A stretch of 64,000 nt of DNA from Promicromonospora thailandica. Its GTDB lineage: Bacteria; Actinomycetota; Actinomycetes; Actinomycetales; Cellulomonadaceae. How positions within the stretch are numbered: position 1 is the first letter of the stretch; each line of letters starts with the position of its first letter. Of this stretch, positions 17,301-24,058 are shown piece by piece. Made by a program: the position numbers and the translations under genes. Where the stretch lies: contig NZ_JAMTCS010000009.1 in NCBI RefSeq assembly GCF_024171955.1, forward strand, positions 62,001 through 126,000, in the 5' to 3' direction. The notes beneath the pieces are model-generated. The model saw only the letters and a list, made by a program, of their open reading frames with translations. It ran no database searches and was not told where the DNA came from.

Positions 17301-17981
17301 GAGCGCCTGCAGCGCCACCAGCGCCGCGCCGATCTCCGAGCCCATGAGCATGGTGCCCGTGGTCTCGACCGTCACCGACACGATGACCGCCACCCGCCGC
17401 CCGACCTCCGCCATCGCCTGCCGGCAGCCCGTCACCGCGGCCTTGGCCTGCAGCAGGTCCTGGCTGGTCTCGACGAGCAGCGCGTCCGCGCCGCCCTCGA
17501 TCAGGCCCGCAGCCTGCTCGGCGAACGTGTCCCGCAGGTGTGCGTACGTGGTGTGGCCCAGCGACGGCAGCTTGGTGCCCGGACCCATCGAGCCCAGCAC
17601 CCAGCGCGGCTTCTGCGGCGTCGCGTACGCGTCCGCGCGCTCGCGGGCCAGCGCGGCGCCCGCGCGGGCGAGCTCGCGGATGCGGTCGTCGATGCCGTAG
17701 TCCGACAGGTTGGACCAGTTGGCGCCGAAGGTGTTCGACTCGATCGCGTCCACGCCCACCTCGAGGAACGCGTCGTGGACGCCCGCGATCAGGTCGGGGC
17801 GCGAGACCGTGAGGATCTCGTTGCACCCCTCCAGGTCCTGGTAGTCCGCCAGCGTCGGGTTCGCCGCCTGGATCATGGTGCCCATGGCGCCGTCGGCCAC
17901 GACCACGCGCGTGCGCATGGCGTCCAGGAGGGCTGCGGAGCGGTCGCCCAGGGCGGGCAGGGTCGCGGCGAGTGCGTTCAC
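14388..17981 (-). CDS. metH: Methionine synthase, cobalamin-dependent
   Basis: This 1197-residue enzyme transfers the methyl group of 5-methyltetrahydrofolate to homocysteine through cobalamin. Domains in order: homocysteine-binding (about 1-330; zinc Cys in GMNCATGP and GGCCGTTPEHM), pterin-binding (about 345-640; FLAIGERTNANGSKAF), B12-binding (about 650-900; cap plus DVHDIGKNLVDI, the His being the lower cobalt ligand) and the activation/AdoMet domain (about 930-1197; RLFEANKYREYMELHG). Length is close to E. coli MetH (1227). The GTG at 17981 is supported by TACGCT (17993-17988 on the minus strand) ending 6 nt upstream, implying a leaderless message. There is no room for a cobalamin riboswitch. 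Confidence 0.96.
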   Translation of the reverse strand: MNALAATLPALGDRSAALLDAMRTRVVVADGAMGTMIQAANPTLADYQDLEGCNEILTVSRPDLIAGVHDAFLEVGVDAIESNTFGANWSNLSDYGIDDRIRELARAGAALARERADAYATPQKPRWVLGSMGPGTKLPSLGHTTYAHLRDTFAEQAAGLIEGGADALLVETSQDLLQAKAAVTGCRQAMAEVGRRVAVIVSVTVETTGTMLMGSEIGAALVALQALGVDAIGMNCATGPEQMSEHLRHLSQHAEVPVACMPNAGLPVLGPDGATYPLTPEELAAAHTQFAREFGLGLVGGCCGTTPEHMRLVVEAVGGQPVAPREPVRENAVASLYSATELRQETSFLAIGERTNANGSKAFREAMLEGRWDDVVDIARAQTRDGAHLLDVCVDYVGRDGVADVRDVVSRLASASTLPLVIDSTEPAVIRAGLELLGGRGVVNSVNFEDGDGPTSRFARIMPAVVEHGAAVVALTIDEEGQARTADHKVAIASRLIDTLVGDWGMRVDDIIVDALTFPIATGQEETRRDAIETIEAIRRITQAYPGVHTTLGVSNVSFGLNPAARAVLNSVFLHEAVAAGLDSAIVHAAKILPLASIPDEQRQTALDLVWDKREWDADGNLTYDPLSKLLDLFEGVDAAAIRDQRAAELAALPIGERLARRIVDGARKGLEADVDEALGAGMKALDIVNDHLLEGMKVVGDLFGRGEMQLPFVLQSAEVMKAAVALLEPHMERVEGDSGSKGTIVLATVRGDVHDIGKNLVDIILTNNGYRVVNIGIKQPVSAMIDAAIEHDADVIGMSGLLVKSTVVMKENLEELASRGFEKRWPVLLGGAALTRTYVEDDLAGAFPGVVRYAKDAFEGLRLMEPLVRIARGAAPDDVGLPALRKRRHSVVTVTQTPVEELPARSDVATDNEVPDPPFWGTRIVKGVQLSEYAAFLDERATFMGQWGLKPGRSADGASYEELVETEGRPRLAEWLERIRTDQIMDPTVVYGYFPVWSEGDSVVVAHHGDLAGIGAPDGGSGGPVGTERLRFTFPRQRRDRHLCLADFIRPRSWVEETGRFDVLPVQLVTVGDSVSAHTGRLFEANKYREYMELHGLSVQLTEALAEFWHARVRAELGFAAEEPTSVEGLFKLDYRGARMSLGYPACPDMEDRHKVVELLRPERVGVTLSDELQLHPEQSTDAFVFHHPEAKYFSV

Positions 17982-17987
17982 CCGGGC

Positions 17988-18053
17988 AGCGTAAGCCTTG
18001 GCCCGACGACGACGCCGTGGGTGCCCGGCGGGCGGACCGTCGCCCGCTACCGT
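17988..18053. promoter_or_regulatory. Divergent leaderless promoters of metH and the SDR gene
   Basis: TACGCT on the minus strand (17993-17988) ends 6 nt before the metH GTG, and TACCGT on the plus strand (18048-18053) ends 6 nt before the SDR ATG at 18060. The spacer between start codons is only 78 bp. Confidence 0.55.
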
Positions 18054-18059
18054 GCCTGC

Positions 18060-18839
18060 ATGACGACGTACGACTACCTGGCCTCCCTGTTCTCCCTGTC
18101 GGGCCGCACCGCCGTGGTGACCGGCGGCAGCTCCGGCATCGGCCGCGCCATCGCCGAGGCCCTCGCGCAGGCCGGGGCGCACACCGTGCTCGTGGCCCGC
18201 GGCGCCGACCGGCTGGAGTCGGTCGCCTCCGGCCTGCGGGAGCAGGGCTGTGACGTCTCGACGGTGGTCGCCGACCTCTCCACCCGCGCAGGCATCCACG
18301 CGGCCGCCGACGGTGTCGTCGCCGCGGCGGGGGAGCCGGACATCCTCGTCAACAGCGCCGGCATCAACCTGCGGCCGCACCTGGGCGACGTCGACGAGGC
18401 CACCTGGGACCTCACCCTCACCGTGAACCTGGAGGCCCCCTTCCTGCTGGGTCAGCGGTTCGCCCCCGGCATGGCCGCGCGGGGGTTCGGGCGGCTCATC
18501 CACATCTCCTCGCAGCAGGCGCACCGGTCGTTCGTCGACAGCGGCGTGTACGGCGTCTCCAAGGGCGGCCTCGAGTCGCTGGCCCGGTCGCAGTCCGAGG
18601 CGTGGTCGGCGCGCGGCGTCACCGCCAACACCCTCGTGCCGGGTTTCGTGCTCACCCCGCTGAACCAGCGCCTCCAGGACGACACCGAGCGTGTCGCCGC
18701 CCTGGCCGCGCGCACCACGGTGGGCCGCAACGGTCTGCCCGAGGACTTCGCCGGGGCCGCCGTGTTCCTGGCGAGCGCCTCCTCGGCGTACGTCACGGGG
18801 CACTCGCTGTTCGTGGACGGCGGCTTCTCGGTGCACTGA
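18060..18839 (+). CDS. SDR-family NAD(P)-dependent oxidoreductase
   Basis: A 259-residue classical short-chain dehydrogenase. The cofactor motif TGGSSGIGRAIAEAL is near residues 21-35, NSAGINLRP gives the NxAG motif, the catalytic Ser lies in HISSQQAH and the active site is YGVSK. The C-terminal FVDGGFSVH is typical. It resembles gluconate 5-dehydrogenase and 2-deoxygluconate dehydrogenase relatives, but the substrate is uncertain. The ATG at 18060 sits 6 nt after TACCGT. It is divergent from metH with no evident functional link. The 3' flank is a repeat array ending in a strong hairpin. Confidence 0.9.
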   Translation: MTTYDYLASLFSLSGRTAVVTGGSSGIGRAIAEALAQAGAHTVLVARGADRLESVASGLREQGCDVSTVVADLSTRAGIHAAADGVVAAAGEPDILVNSAGINLRPHLGDVDEATWDLTLTVNLEAPFLLGQRFAPGMAARGFGRLIHISSQQAHRSFVDSGVYGVSKGGLESLARSQSEAWSARGVTANTLVPGFVLTPLNQRLQDDTERVAALAARTTVGRNGLPEDFAGAAVFLASASSAYVTGHSLFVDGGFSVH

Positions 18840-18865
18840 CCGGCCACGAGCTGGGCTGCGCCCCT

Positions 18866-19050
18866 GAGATCGGTCGGTTGCCCGGTGGCGCGCTGTGAGT
18901 TCGGTCGGTTGCCCAGTCGCGCACCGTGAGTTCGGTCGGTTGCCCAGTCGCGCACCGTGAGTTCGGTCGGTTGCCCAGTCGCGCGCCGTCAGGTCGGTCG
19001 GTTGCCCCGAGATCGGTCCATCGGGGGACCGATCTCGAGGCAACCGACCG
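18866..19050. repeat. Five 31-bp tandem repeats ending in a long inverted repeat
   Basis: Units begin at 18866, 18897, 18928, 18959 and 18990, spaced exactly 31 bp, each with core GGTCGGTTGCC. The last unit runs into a hairpin: arm 18993-19019 pairs with roughly 19026-19050, the right arm reading GGCAACCGACCGAAC, an inverted copy of the core. It lies between the SDR stop and the next promoter, so the hairpin may stop transcription, although there is no T-tract. Confidence 0.85.
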
Positions 19051-19120
19051 AACTGCGACGGAGGGATGCCGCGAGCGACCGAAGCGTGGGCACGCCCCGT
19101 GGGCAGCGCCGGCGGCGCAG

Positions 19121-19126
19121 TAGGCT
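19121..19126 (+). promoter_or_regulatory. -10 box TAGGCT, leaderless start of the DUF554 gene
   Basis: TAGGCT ends 6 nt before the GTG at 19133 and lies about 70 bp beyond the repeat-array hairpin. Confidence 0.5.
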
Positions 19127-19132
19127 CCCGGC

Positions 19133-19939
19133 GTGAACGTCGACTTCCCCGGCCTGGGAACTCTCGTCAACGTCGGGACCATCGTCGTCGGCTCGCTGCT
19201 CGGCATGGCCGTGGGGCACCGGCTGCCCCAGCGCACCCACGCCGTCGTCACGGACATCCTCGGTCTCGTGACGCTCCTGGTGGCAGCGCTGTCAGCGATG
19301 TCCGTCACCGACGCCGCGTTCGTCGCGGCCACCGGCTCCGGCGCGCCCGTGCTCATCGTGCTCGGGTCGCTGCTGATCGGCGGCATCCTCGGCTCGCTGC
19401 TGCGTATCGAGGACCGCCTCGAAGGGCTCGCCGGCACCATCCAGGCGTGGTTCGCCCGCCGCGGCCGGGCGGCGCCCGGAGTGAAGGACCCGGCGCAGGA
19501 CGTCCCGGACGCCGACGACGCGTCCGCCCGCGAGCGGTTCATCGAGGGCTGGCTCACCGCATCGCTGCTGTTCTGCGTGGGCCCGCTCGCGATCCTCGGC
19601 TCGCTGTCGGACGGGCTCGGCCGCGGCATCGACCAGCTCCTGCTCAAGTCCGTGCTCGACGGGTTCGCGGCGCTCGCGTTCGCGTCGTCGTTCGGCGTGG
19701 GGGTGCTGCTGTCGGCGGTGTCGGTCGCCGTTGTCCAGGGCCTGGTGACGCTGGCCGGCGTGGTGCTCGGGTCCGTGCTGCCGGACGCGCACATCGCCGC
19801 GCTGACGGCCGCGGGCGGCCTGATGCTGGTGGGGATCGCGCTGCGGCTGCTGCGCATCAAGCAGATCCCCGTGGGCGACCTGCTGCCCGCGCTCGTCGTA
19901 GCACCCCTGCTGACGCAGCTCGTGATCGTGCTGCGCTGA
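19133..19939 (+). CDS. DUF554-family membrane protein
   Basis: A 268-residue polytopic membrane protein of the DUF554 (YdfK-like) family. It opens with LGTLVNVGTIVVGSLLG, the family's GT(L/I)xN...GxxxG signature, and has about seven hydrophobic helices separated by a charged loop near residues 95-140. The segment EGWLTASLLFCVGPLAILGS is diagnostic. Function is unknown; transport has been suggested for the family. The GTG at 19133 is favoured by the leaderless -10 box. It is monocistronic, between a repeat array and the GNAT pair. Confidence 0.87.
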   Translation: MNVDFPGLGTLVNVGTIVVGSLLGMAVGHRLPQRTHAVVTDILGLVTLLVAALSAMSVTDAAFVAATGSGAPVLIVLGSLLIGGILGSLLRIEDRLEGLAGTIQAWFARRGRAAPGVKDPAQDVPDADDASARERFIEGWLTASLLFCVGPLAILGSLSDGLGRGIDQLLLKSVLDGFAALAFASSFGVGVLLSAVSVAVVQGLVTLAGVVLGSVLPDAHIAALTAAGGLMLVGIALRLLRIKQIPVGDLLPALVVAPLLTQLVIVLR

Positions 19940-20009
19940 CCCCACCCCCGGGCCGGGAACGCATCGGGTGAGGTCCCGAAATCCCGTGGCCGCCGCGGGG
20001 CCGTGAGCC

Positions 20010-20015
20010 TAGCGT
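20010..20015 (+). promoter_or_regulatory. -10 box TAGCGT, leaderless start of the first double-GNAT gene
   Basis: TAGCGT ends 7 nt before the ATG at 20023. Confidence 0.45.
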
Positions 20016-20022
20016 GGACGGC

Positions 20023-21153
20023 ATGAGCACCCTCCGCGCCGTCCCCGAGCCCGCGCCCGCCGCCGCACCCATCGCGGTGCGGGCCGCCGCGCCCGCCGCG
20101 CCGCCCGTCCCGACGGCGGGCGGCCTGACCTGGCGCGCCTGGACGCGCGACGACGTCCCGGCCCTCGCCGCGCTCATGCGCACCGTCGAGGAGGCGGACG
20201 GCCGCGACTGGTTCATGTCTCCGGAGGAGGTGGCCGAGCTGCTCGCCGCCCCGCACGGCGACCCCGCCACCGACACGCTCGTCGGCCTGGACGCCGACGG
20301 CGCACTGGTCGCGCACGCCTACGTCGAGCGGTCCGCCACGGACGGCGTCGACACGCTGCGCGCCGAGCTCGGCGGCGGCGTGCACCCCGGGCGGCGTGGT
20401 GAGGGCATCGGGACCGAGCTGCTCGCGTGGGCGGTCGGCCGCGCGCGGCAGGTGCTCGCGGCGTCGGGCACGGACGACCGGCTGGCGGCCCTGCCCGGGC
20501 GCATCGCCCTGCACCTCGAGGACTCCGACCCGGCCGAGCGTGTCGAGCTGGCGCGCGCGGCGGGGTTCACGCCCATCCGCTTCTACGCCAACCTCGTGCG
20601 CGACCTCGCCGAGCCGATCCCGGCGATCGGCGTGGAGCCGCCGCTGCGGATCGTGCCGTGGTCCGACGCGCTGGAGGACGCCGTCCGCCTGGCCCGCAAC
20701 GACGCGTTCCGCGACCACTGGGGCAGCCAGCCGCGCACCCCGGAGTCGTGGCGCGCGTACCGCAGCATGTTCGCCCCGCAGTGGTCGTTCGTCGTGGTCG
20801 ACGACTCGGTGGACTACCCCGGGTCGGCGACCGAGCTCCCGGGCGACGAGTCGGTCCCGCCGGGCACGCCCTACGTCGTCGGCCTGCACCGGGCCGAGCG
20901 CTACGAGCACGACTGGGAGACCCAGGGCTACACCGCCGGCTACACGGGCCTGCTGGGTGTACGCCGCGCCTACCGCGGCCGCCGCGTCGCGGCCGCCCTG
21001 CTCACGCACGCCATGCGCGTGTACGCCGCCGACGGCATGCAGAAGGCCGAGCTCGACGTCGACACCGCCAACCCCACCGGCGCGACCGGGCTCTACGCCC
21101 GGCTGGGCTACACCAAGAACGACGGCTCGACGCTGTACACGATCGAGCTCTGA
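20023..21153 (+). CDS. Double-domain GNAT acetyltransferase (paralogue 1)
   Basis: A 376-residue protein with two GNAT folds in tandem. The N-terminal one (about 35-190) carries the acetyl-CoA loop as HPGRRGEGIGTELLAWAVGRA; the C-terminal one (about 205-376) has GVRRAYRGRRVAAALLTHAMR and ends LDVDTANPTGATGLYARLGYTK. The double-GNAT layout recalls mycothiol synthase MshD, but the sequence is not close enough to call it that. The ATG at 20023 is used. Its tandem neighbour at 21180 is a clear paralogue, 26 bp downstream, so the pair arose by duplication and is co-transcribed. Confidence 0.85.
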   Translation: MSTLRAVPEPAPAAAPIAVRAAAPAAPPVPTAGGLTWRAWTRDDVPALAALMRTVEEADGRDWFMSPEEVAELLAAPHGDPATDTLVGLDADGALVAHAYVERSATDGVDTLRAELGGGVHPGRRGEGIGTELLAWAVGRARQVLAASGTDDRLAALPGRIALHLEDSDPAERVELARAAGFTPIRFYANLVRDLAEPIPAIGVEPPLRIVPWSDALEDAVRLARNDAFRDHWGSQPRTPESWRAYRSMFAPQWSFVVVDDSVDYPGSATELPGDESVPPGTPYVVGLHRAERYEHDWETQGYTAGYTGLLGVRRAYRGRRVAAALLTHAMRVYAADGMQKAELDVDTANPTGATGLYARLGYTKNDGSTLYTIEL

Positions 21154-21179
21154 CCCACCGGTCCGCACGAGGGAGCACC

Positions 21180-22304
21180 ATGACCGCCGAGACCCACCTC
21201 GCCCCCATCGCGGAGCGCGCCGCCGCGCCCGCGACCCTGGTCCTGCCCACGGCGGGCGGCCTGTCCTGGCGGCCCGCCGCCCGCGACGACGTGCCCGCCT
21301 GGCTGCTGCTGCGCCACCACATCTCCCGCGCCGACGGCGAGCCGTTCCTCGCGACCCTGGAGGAGCTGGAGGAGCTGTTCGACGCCGACTGGCGCGACAT
21401 GTCCGCCGACTCGCTGCTCGGCTTCTCCACGTCCCCGGCCGACGACGGCGCGCTCGTCGCCTGGGCGCACGTCGACGCCCCGCCCGGCGACGTCTCCCAG
21501 GTGCGGGCCTTCACCTGGGGCGGCGTGCACCCCGACCGGCGCGGCGAGGGCATCGGCCGCGAGCTGCTCGCCTGGGCGATCGGGCGGGCGCGGCAGAAGC
21601 TCGCGGCCTCGGGCAAGGACGTGCCCGGCCGGATCGCCGTCTTCGCCGAGGACAACGCGCCCGCGGCCACCCTGCGCCTCTACGAGCGCGCCGGCCTGAC
21701 ACCGCGGCGCTACTACACCGACCTCGCCCGCCCGCTGACCGGCCCCGACGCCGCACCCGTGCCCGAGGTCGAGCTGTCCGGCCCGCTGCGCCTGGTGCCC
21801 TGGTCGCCCGACCTCGACGAGGCCACCCGCCTCGCGCACAACGACGCGTTCCGCGACCACTGGGGCAGCCAGCCCCAGGCCCCGCAGCAGTGGGCGCAGC
21901 GCGCGGGCTTCGCCCCCGAGTGGTCGTTCGTCGTGGTCGACGACGCGCCCGACGTCGACACGCTGCTCGCCTCGCCCGACACCGACGACGACACCGCGGC
22001 CGCGCTGCGCGCCGGCGAGCCGTTCGTCGTGGGCTACCAGCTCGCCGGCCGGTACCCCGACGACTTCGCGGTGCGCGGGTACTCGTTCGGGTACACCGAC
22101 GTGCTCGGCGCGCGGCGCGCCTACCGGGGCCGCAAGATCGCGCTGGCGGCGCTCGCCGCGGGCATGCGGGCGTTCGCGGCCGACGGCATGCAGTACGCGG
22201 CGCTCGACGTCGACACCGCCAACCCGAGCGGCGCCCACGGCCTGTACGCGAGCCTGGGCTACGTGCGCCAGAGCAGCTCGCGGATGCTCTCCATCGAGCT
22301 GTAG
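21180..22304 (+). CDS. Double-domain GNAT acetyltransferase (paralogue 2)
   Basis: A 374-residue paralogue of the preceding gene. It keeps both CoA loops (HPDRRGEGIGRELLAWAIGRA and GARRAYRGRKIALAALAAGM), shares the segment NDAFRDHWGSQP and ends in the same LDVDTANPSGAHGLYASLGY module. The start ATG at 21180 follows GGGAG (21170-21174). The substrate is unknown; paired retention of two divergent copies suggests different acceptor substrates. No terminator is obvious before the convergent rRNA methyltransferase gene 27 bp downstream. Confidence 0.85.
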   Translation: MTAETHLAPIAERAAAPATLVLPTAGGLSWRPAARDDVPAWLLLRHHISRADGEPFLATLEELEELFDADWRDMSADSLLGFSTSPADDGALVAWAHVDAPPGDVSQVRAFTWGGVHPDRRGEGIGRELLAWAIGRARQKLAASGKDVPGRIAVFAEDNAPAATLRLYERAGLTPRRYYTDLARPLTGPDAAPVPEVELSGPLRLVPWSPDLDEATRLAHNDAFRDHWGSQPQAPQQWAQRAGFAPEWSFVVVDDAPDVDTLLASPDTDDDTAAALRAGEPFVVGYQLAGRYPDDFAVRGYSFGYTDVLGARRAYRGRKIALAALAAGMRAFAADGMQYAALDVDTANPSGAHGLYASLGYVRQSSSRMLSIEL

Positions 22305-22331
22305 CCGGTCCGCTCCGCACCCGGCCCGGGG

Positions 22332-23144
22332 TCAGCGCGCCAGGCGCTGGCGCCGGGCCTCGTACAGCACCACCGTCGCGGCGTTGGCCGCGTTGAGCGA
22401 GCTGGCCGAGCCGGTCATCGGGATGCTCAGGGTCACGTCGGCGGCGTCCAGCCACGCCCGGGTCAGGCCCGCGGTCTCGCTGCCGACCAGCAGCAGCACC
22501 GGCTGCGTGAGGTCGAACGCGGACACCTCCGCGTCCCCGTGCTCGTCCGTCGCGGCGACCACGACGGGCACGCCCGCGGCCCGGCGCCGCTCGACCCAGG
22601 CCATGACCTCGGCCGTGGACGGCGCCCGCACCACCGGCGTCGCGAAGAACGACCCGGTCGTGGCGCGCACCGCCTTGGGGTCGTAGGCGTCGGCCGCGTG
22701 CCCCGTGGTGATCACGCCGTGCGCGCCGAACGCGTCCGCGGACCGCACCACCGCGCCGATGTTGCCGGGCTGGGAGGGCCGGTCGAACACGACGCCCAGG
22801 AAGTCGGGGCCGGTCTCGATGCGGTCCAGGTCGTCCGGCCGCATCGCCACCACGGCGAGCAGCTCCGCCTCGTCCTTCTCGGCGAGCTCGGCCAGCAGGT
22901 CGGGGGCCATCCGCACGTGCTCCACGTCCGGGTGCGCCGCGAGCAGGTCCCGGGCCCACTGCGAGAGCCGGCGCTCGCCGTCGTACAGCAGGGCGCGGAC
23001 CTCCCAGCCGTGCTCCACCGCCATGGTGACCGGCCGCACGCCCTGCACCAGGAACTCGCCGGCGCGGTGCCGCTTGTTGCGGTTGGTGAGCAGGGTCTGG
23101 AGCTGCTGGAAGCGGGCGTTGCGCTGGGAGATCCGGGTGGCCAC
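22332..23144 (-). CDS. TrmH/SpoU-family RNA 2'-O-methyltransferase
   Basis: A 270-residue SPOUT methyltransferase. The N-terminal substrate-binding region contains RHRAGEFLVQGVRPVTMAVEHG. The C-terminal trefoil-knot domain has all three SpoU motifs: NIGAVVRSADAFGAHGV, LLVGSETAGL and IPMTGSASSLNAANAATVVLYEARR. It uses S-adenosylmethionine to methylate a ribose in rRNA or tRNA; the exact nucleotide cannot be assigned. The GTG at 23144 is used; TTGGAT ends 6 nt upstream, suggesting a leaderless message. Confidence 0.9.
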   Translation of the reverse strand: MATRISQRNARFQQLQTLLTNRNKRHRAGEFLVQGVRPVTMAVEHGWEVRALLYDGERRLSQWARDLLAAHPDVEHVRMAPDLLAELAEKDEAELLAVVAMRPDDLDRIETGPDFLGVVFDRPSQPGNIGAVVRSADAFGAHGVITTGHAADAYDPKAVRATTGSFFATPVVRAPSTAEVMAWVERRRAAGVPVVVAATDEHGDAEVSAFDLTQPVLLLVGSETAGLTRAWLDAADVTLSIPMTGSASSLNAANAATVVLYEARRQRLAR

Positions 23145-23212
23145 GGACCCATCCAACCATCCGGGCCCGCCGGGCCGCCGCGCGCCGCCCGGCCGCCCCG
23201 CCCTGCCCGCGC

Positions 23213-23980
23213 TCAGCGGCGCAGCAGGCGTTGCATCGCCGTGCGGGCCGGTTCCGAGGCGAACAGCCCGGCCGAGGCGGCGACGACGTCGTCCACGTGC
23301 GCGTCGAAGCGGTCGAGCAGGTCGGTGTTGAGCAGGGCCTTGGTGGCCGCCAGCCCCTGCGGGTGCGCCGCGGCGAGGTCGGCGAGCACGGCGTCGACCG
23401 CGTCGTCGAGCGTCTCCGGGGGCACCGCGTCCGTGACCAGGCCGTGCGCGGCCGCCTCGGCGGCGGTGAACGGCGCCCCGGTGAGGAAGGTGCGCGACGC
23501 CGCGCGGGGTGTCATCCGGGGCAGCACCGCGAGCGAGATGACCGCGGGCGCGAGCGCGAGCCGGGCCTCGGTGAACGCGTAGCCGATGGTGTCGGCGCTG
23601 ATCGCGACGTCGCACGCCGCCACGAGGCCGATGCCGCCGGCCCGCACCGGCCCGTGCACGCGCGCGACGACGGGCAGAGGTGTGGCGAGGATCGCGCGCA
23701 GCACCTCGGCCAGGCGCCGGGCGGACGACTCCATGCCGACGTCGAGCGCCTCGGTGAGGTCGGCCCCCGAGCAGAACGCCGGGCCGGCGGCGGCGAGCAG
23801 CACGGCGTGCACGTCGTCGTGCGCCGCGCGGTCCAGGGCGGCCTCGAGCTGGTCGAGCAGGGCACCGGAGAGCGCGTTGCGCCGGGGGCCGTCGAGCGTG
23901 AGGCGCGCGTAGGGCGTCGGCTCGCCGTCGGGCGGGGTGACCGTGGCGACCTCGTAGGCGACGAGGGTCTGGGTGGGCAT
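23213..23980 (-). CDS. Enoyl-CoA hydratase/isomerase, probable methylglutaconyl-CoA hydratase (LiuC/GnyH type)
   Basis: A 255-residue crotonase. The oxyanion-hole strand is FCSGADLTEAL, and GPVRAGGIGLVAACDVAIS followed by FTEARLALAPAVIS is the pattern of the LiuC group, which lacks the classical first Glu but keeps the second (FTEARL). In leucine breakdown this step hydrates 3-methylglutaconyl-CoA to HMG-CoA. Preceded by AGGA before ATG 23980. It is divergent from an acyl-CoA dehydrogenase gene, and a TetR-type operator lies between them, so it probably belongs to the same regulon as the carboxylase and HMG-CoA lyase genes. Confidence 0.83.
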   Translation of the reverse strand: MPTQTLVAYEVATVTPPDGEPTPYARLTLDGPRRNALSGALLDQLEAALDRAAHDDVHAVLLAAAGPAFCSGADLTEALDVGMESSARRLAEVLRAILATPLPVVARVHGPVRAGGIGLVAACDVAISADTIGYAFTEARLALAPAVISLAVLPRMTPRAASRTFLTGAPFTAAEAAAHGLVTDAVPPETLDDAVDAVLADLAAAHPQGLAATKALLNTDLLDRFDAHVDDVVAASAGLFASEPARTAMQRLLRR

Positions 23981-24032
23981 GGGAAGAATTCCTCCGGTCG
24001 GGCGTAGGTCGCGCGTGGGTATGGCGCCGTGG

Positions 24033-24050
24033 GGTTAATGGTGGTTAACC
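24033..24050. promoter_or_regulatory. Operator 1 of the liu-type regulon
   Basis: GGTTAATGGTGGTTAACC is an imperfect palindrome closely matching operator 2 at 25950. It contains most of the -10 box TAACCT (24046-24051), which ends 7 nt before the ATG at 24059, so a bound repressor would directly block the promoter. Confidence 0.72.
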
Positions 24051-24058
24051 TCTGTGGC

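Noticed and set aside
17982-18059. Cobalamin riboswitch upstream of metH
   Set aside because: Only 78 bp separate the divergent start codons and metH appears leaderless; no room for the aptamer.
18866-19050. Tandem repeats as a possible CRISPR array
   Set aside because: Units abut at 31 bp with near-identical sequence and no variable spacers; no cas genes nearby.
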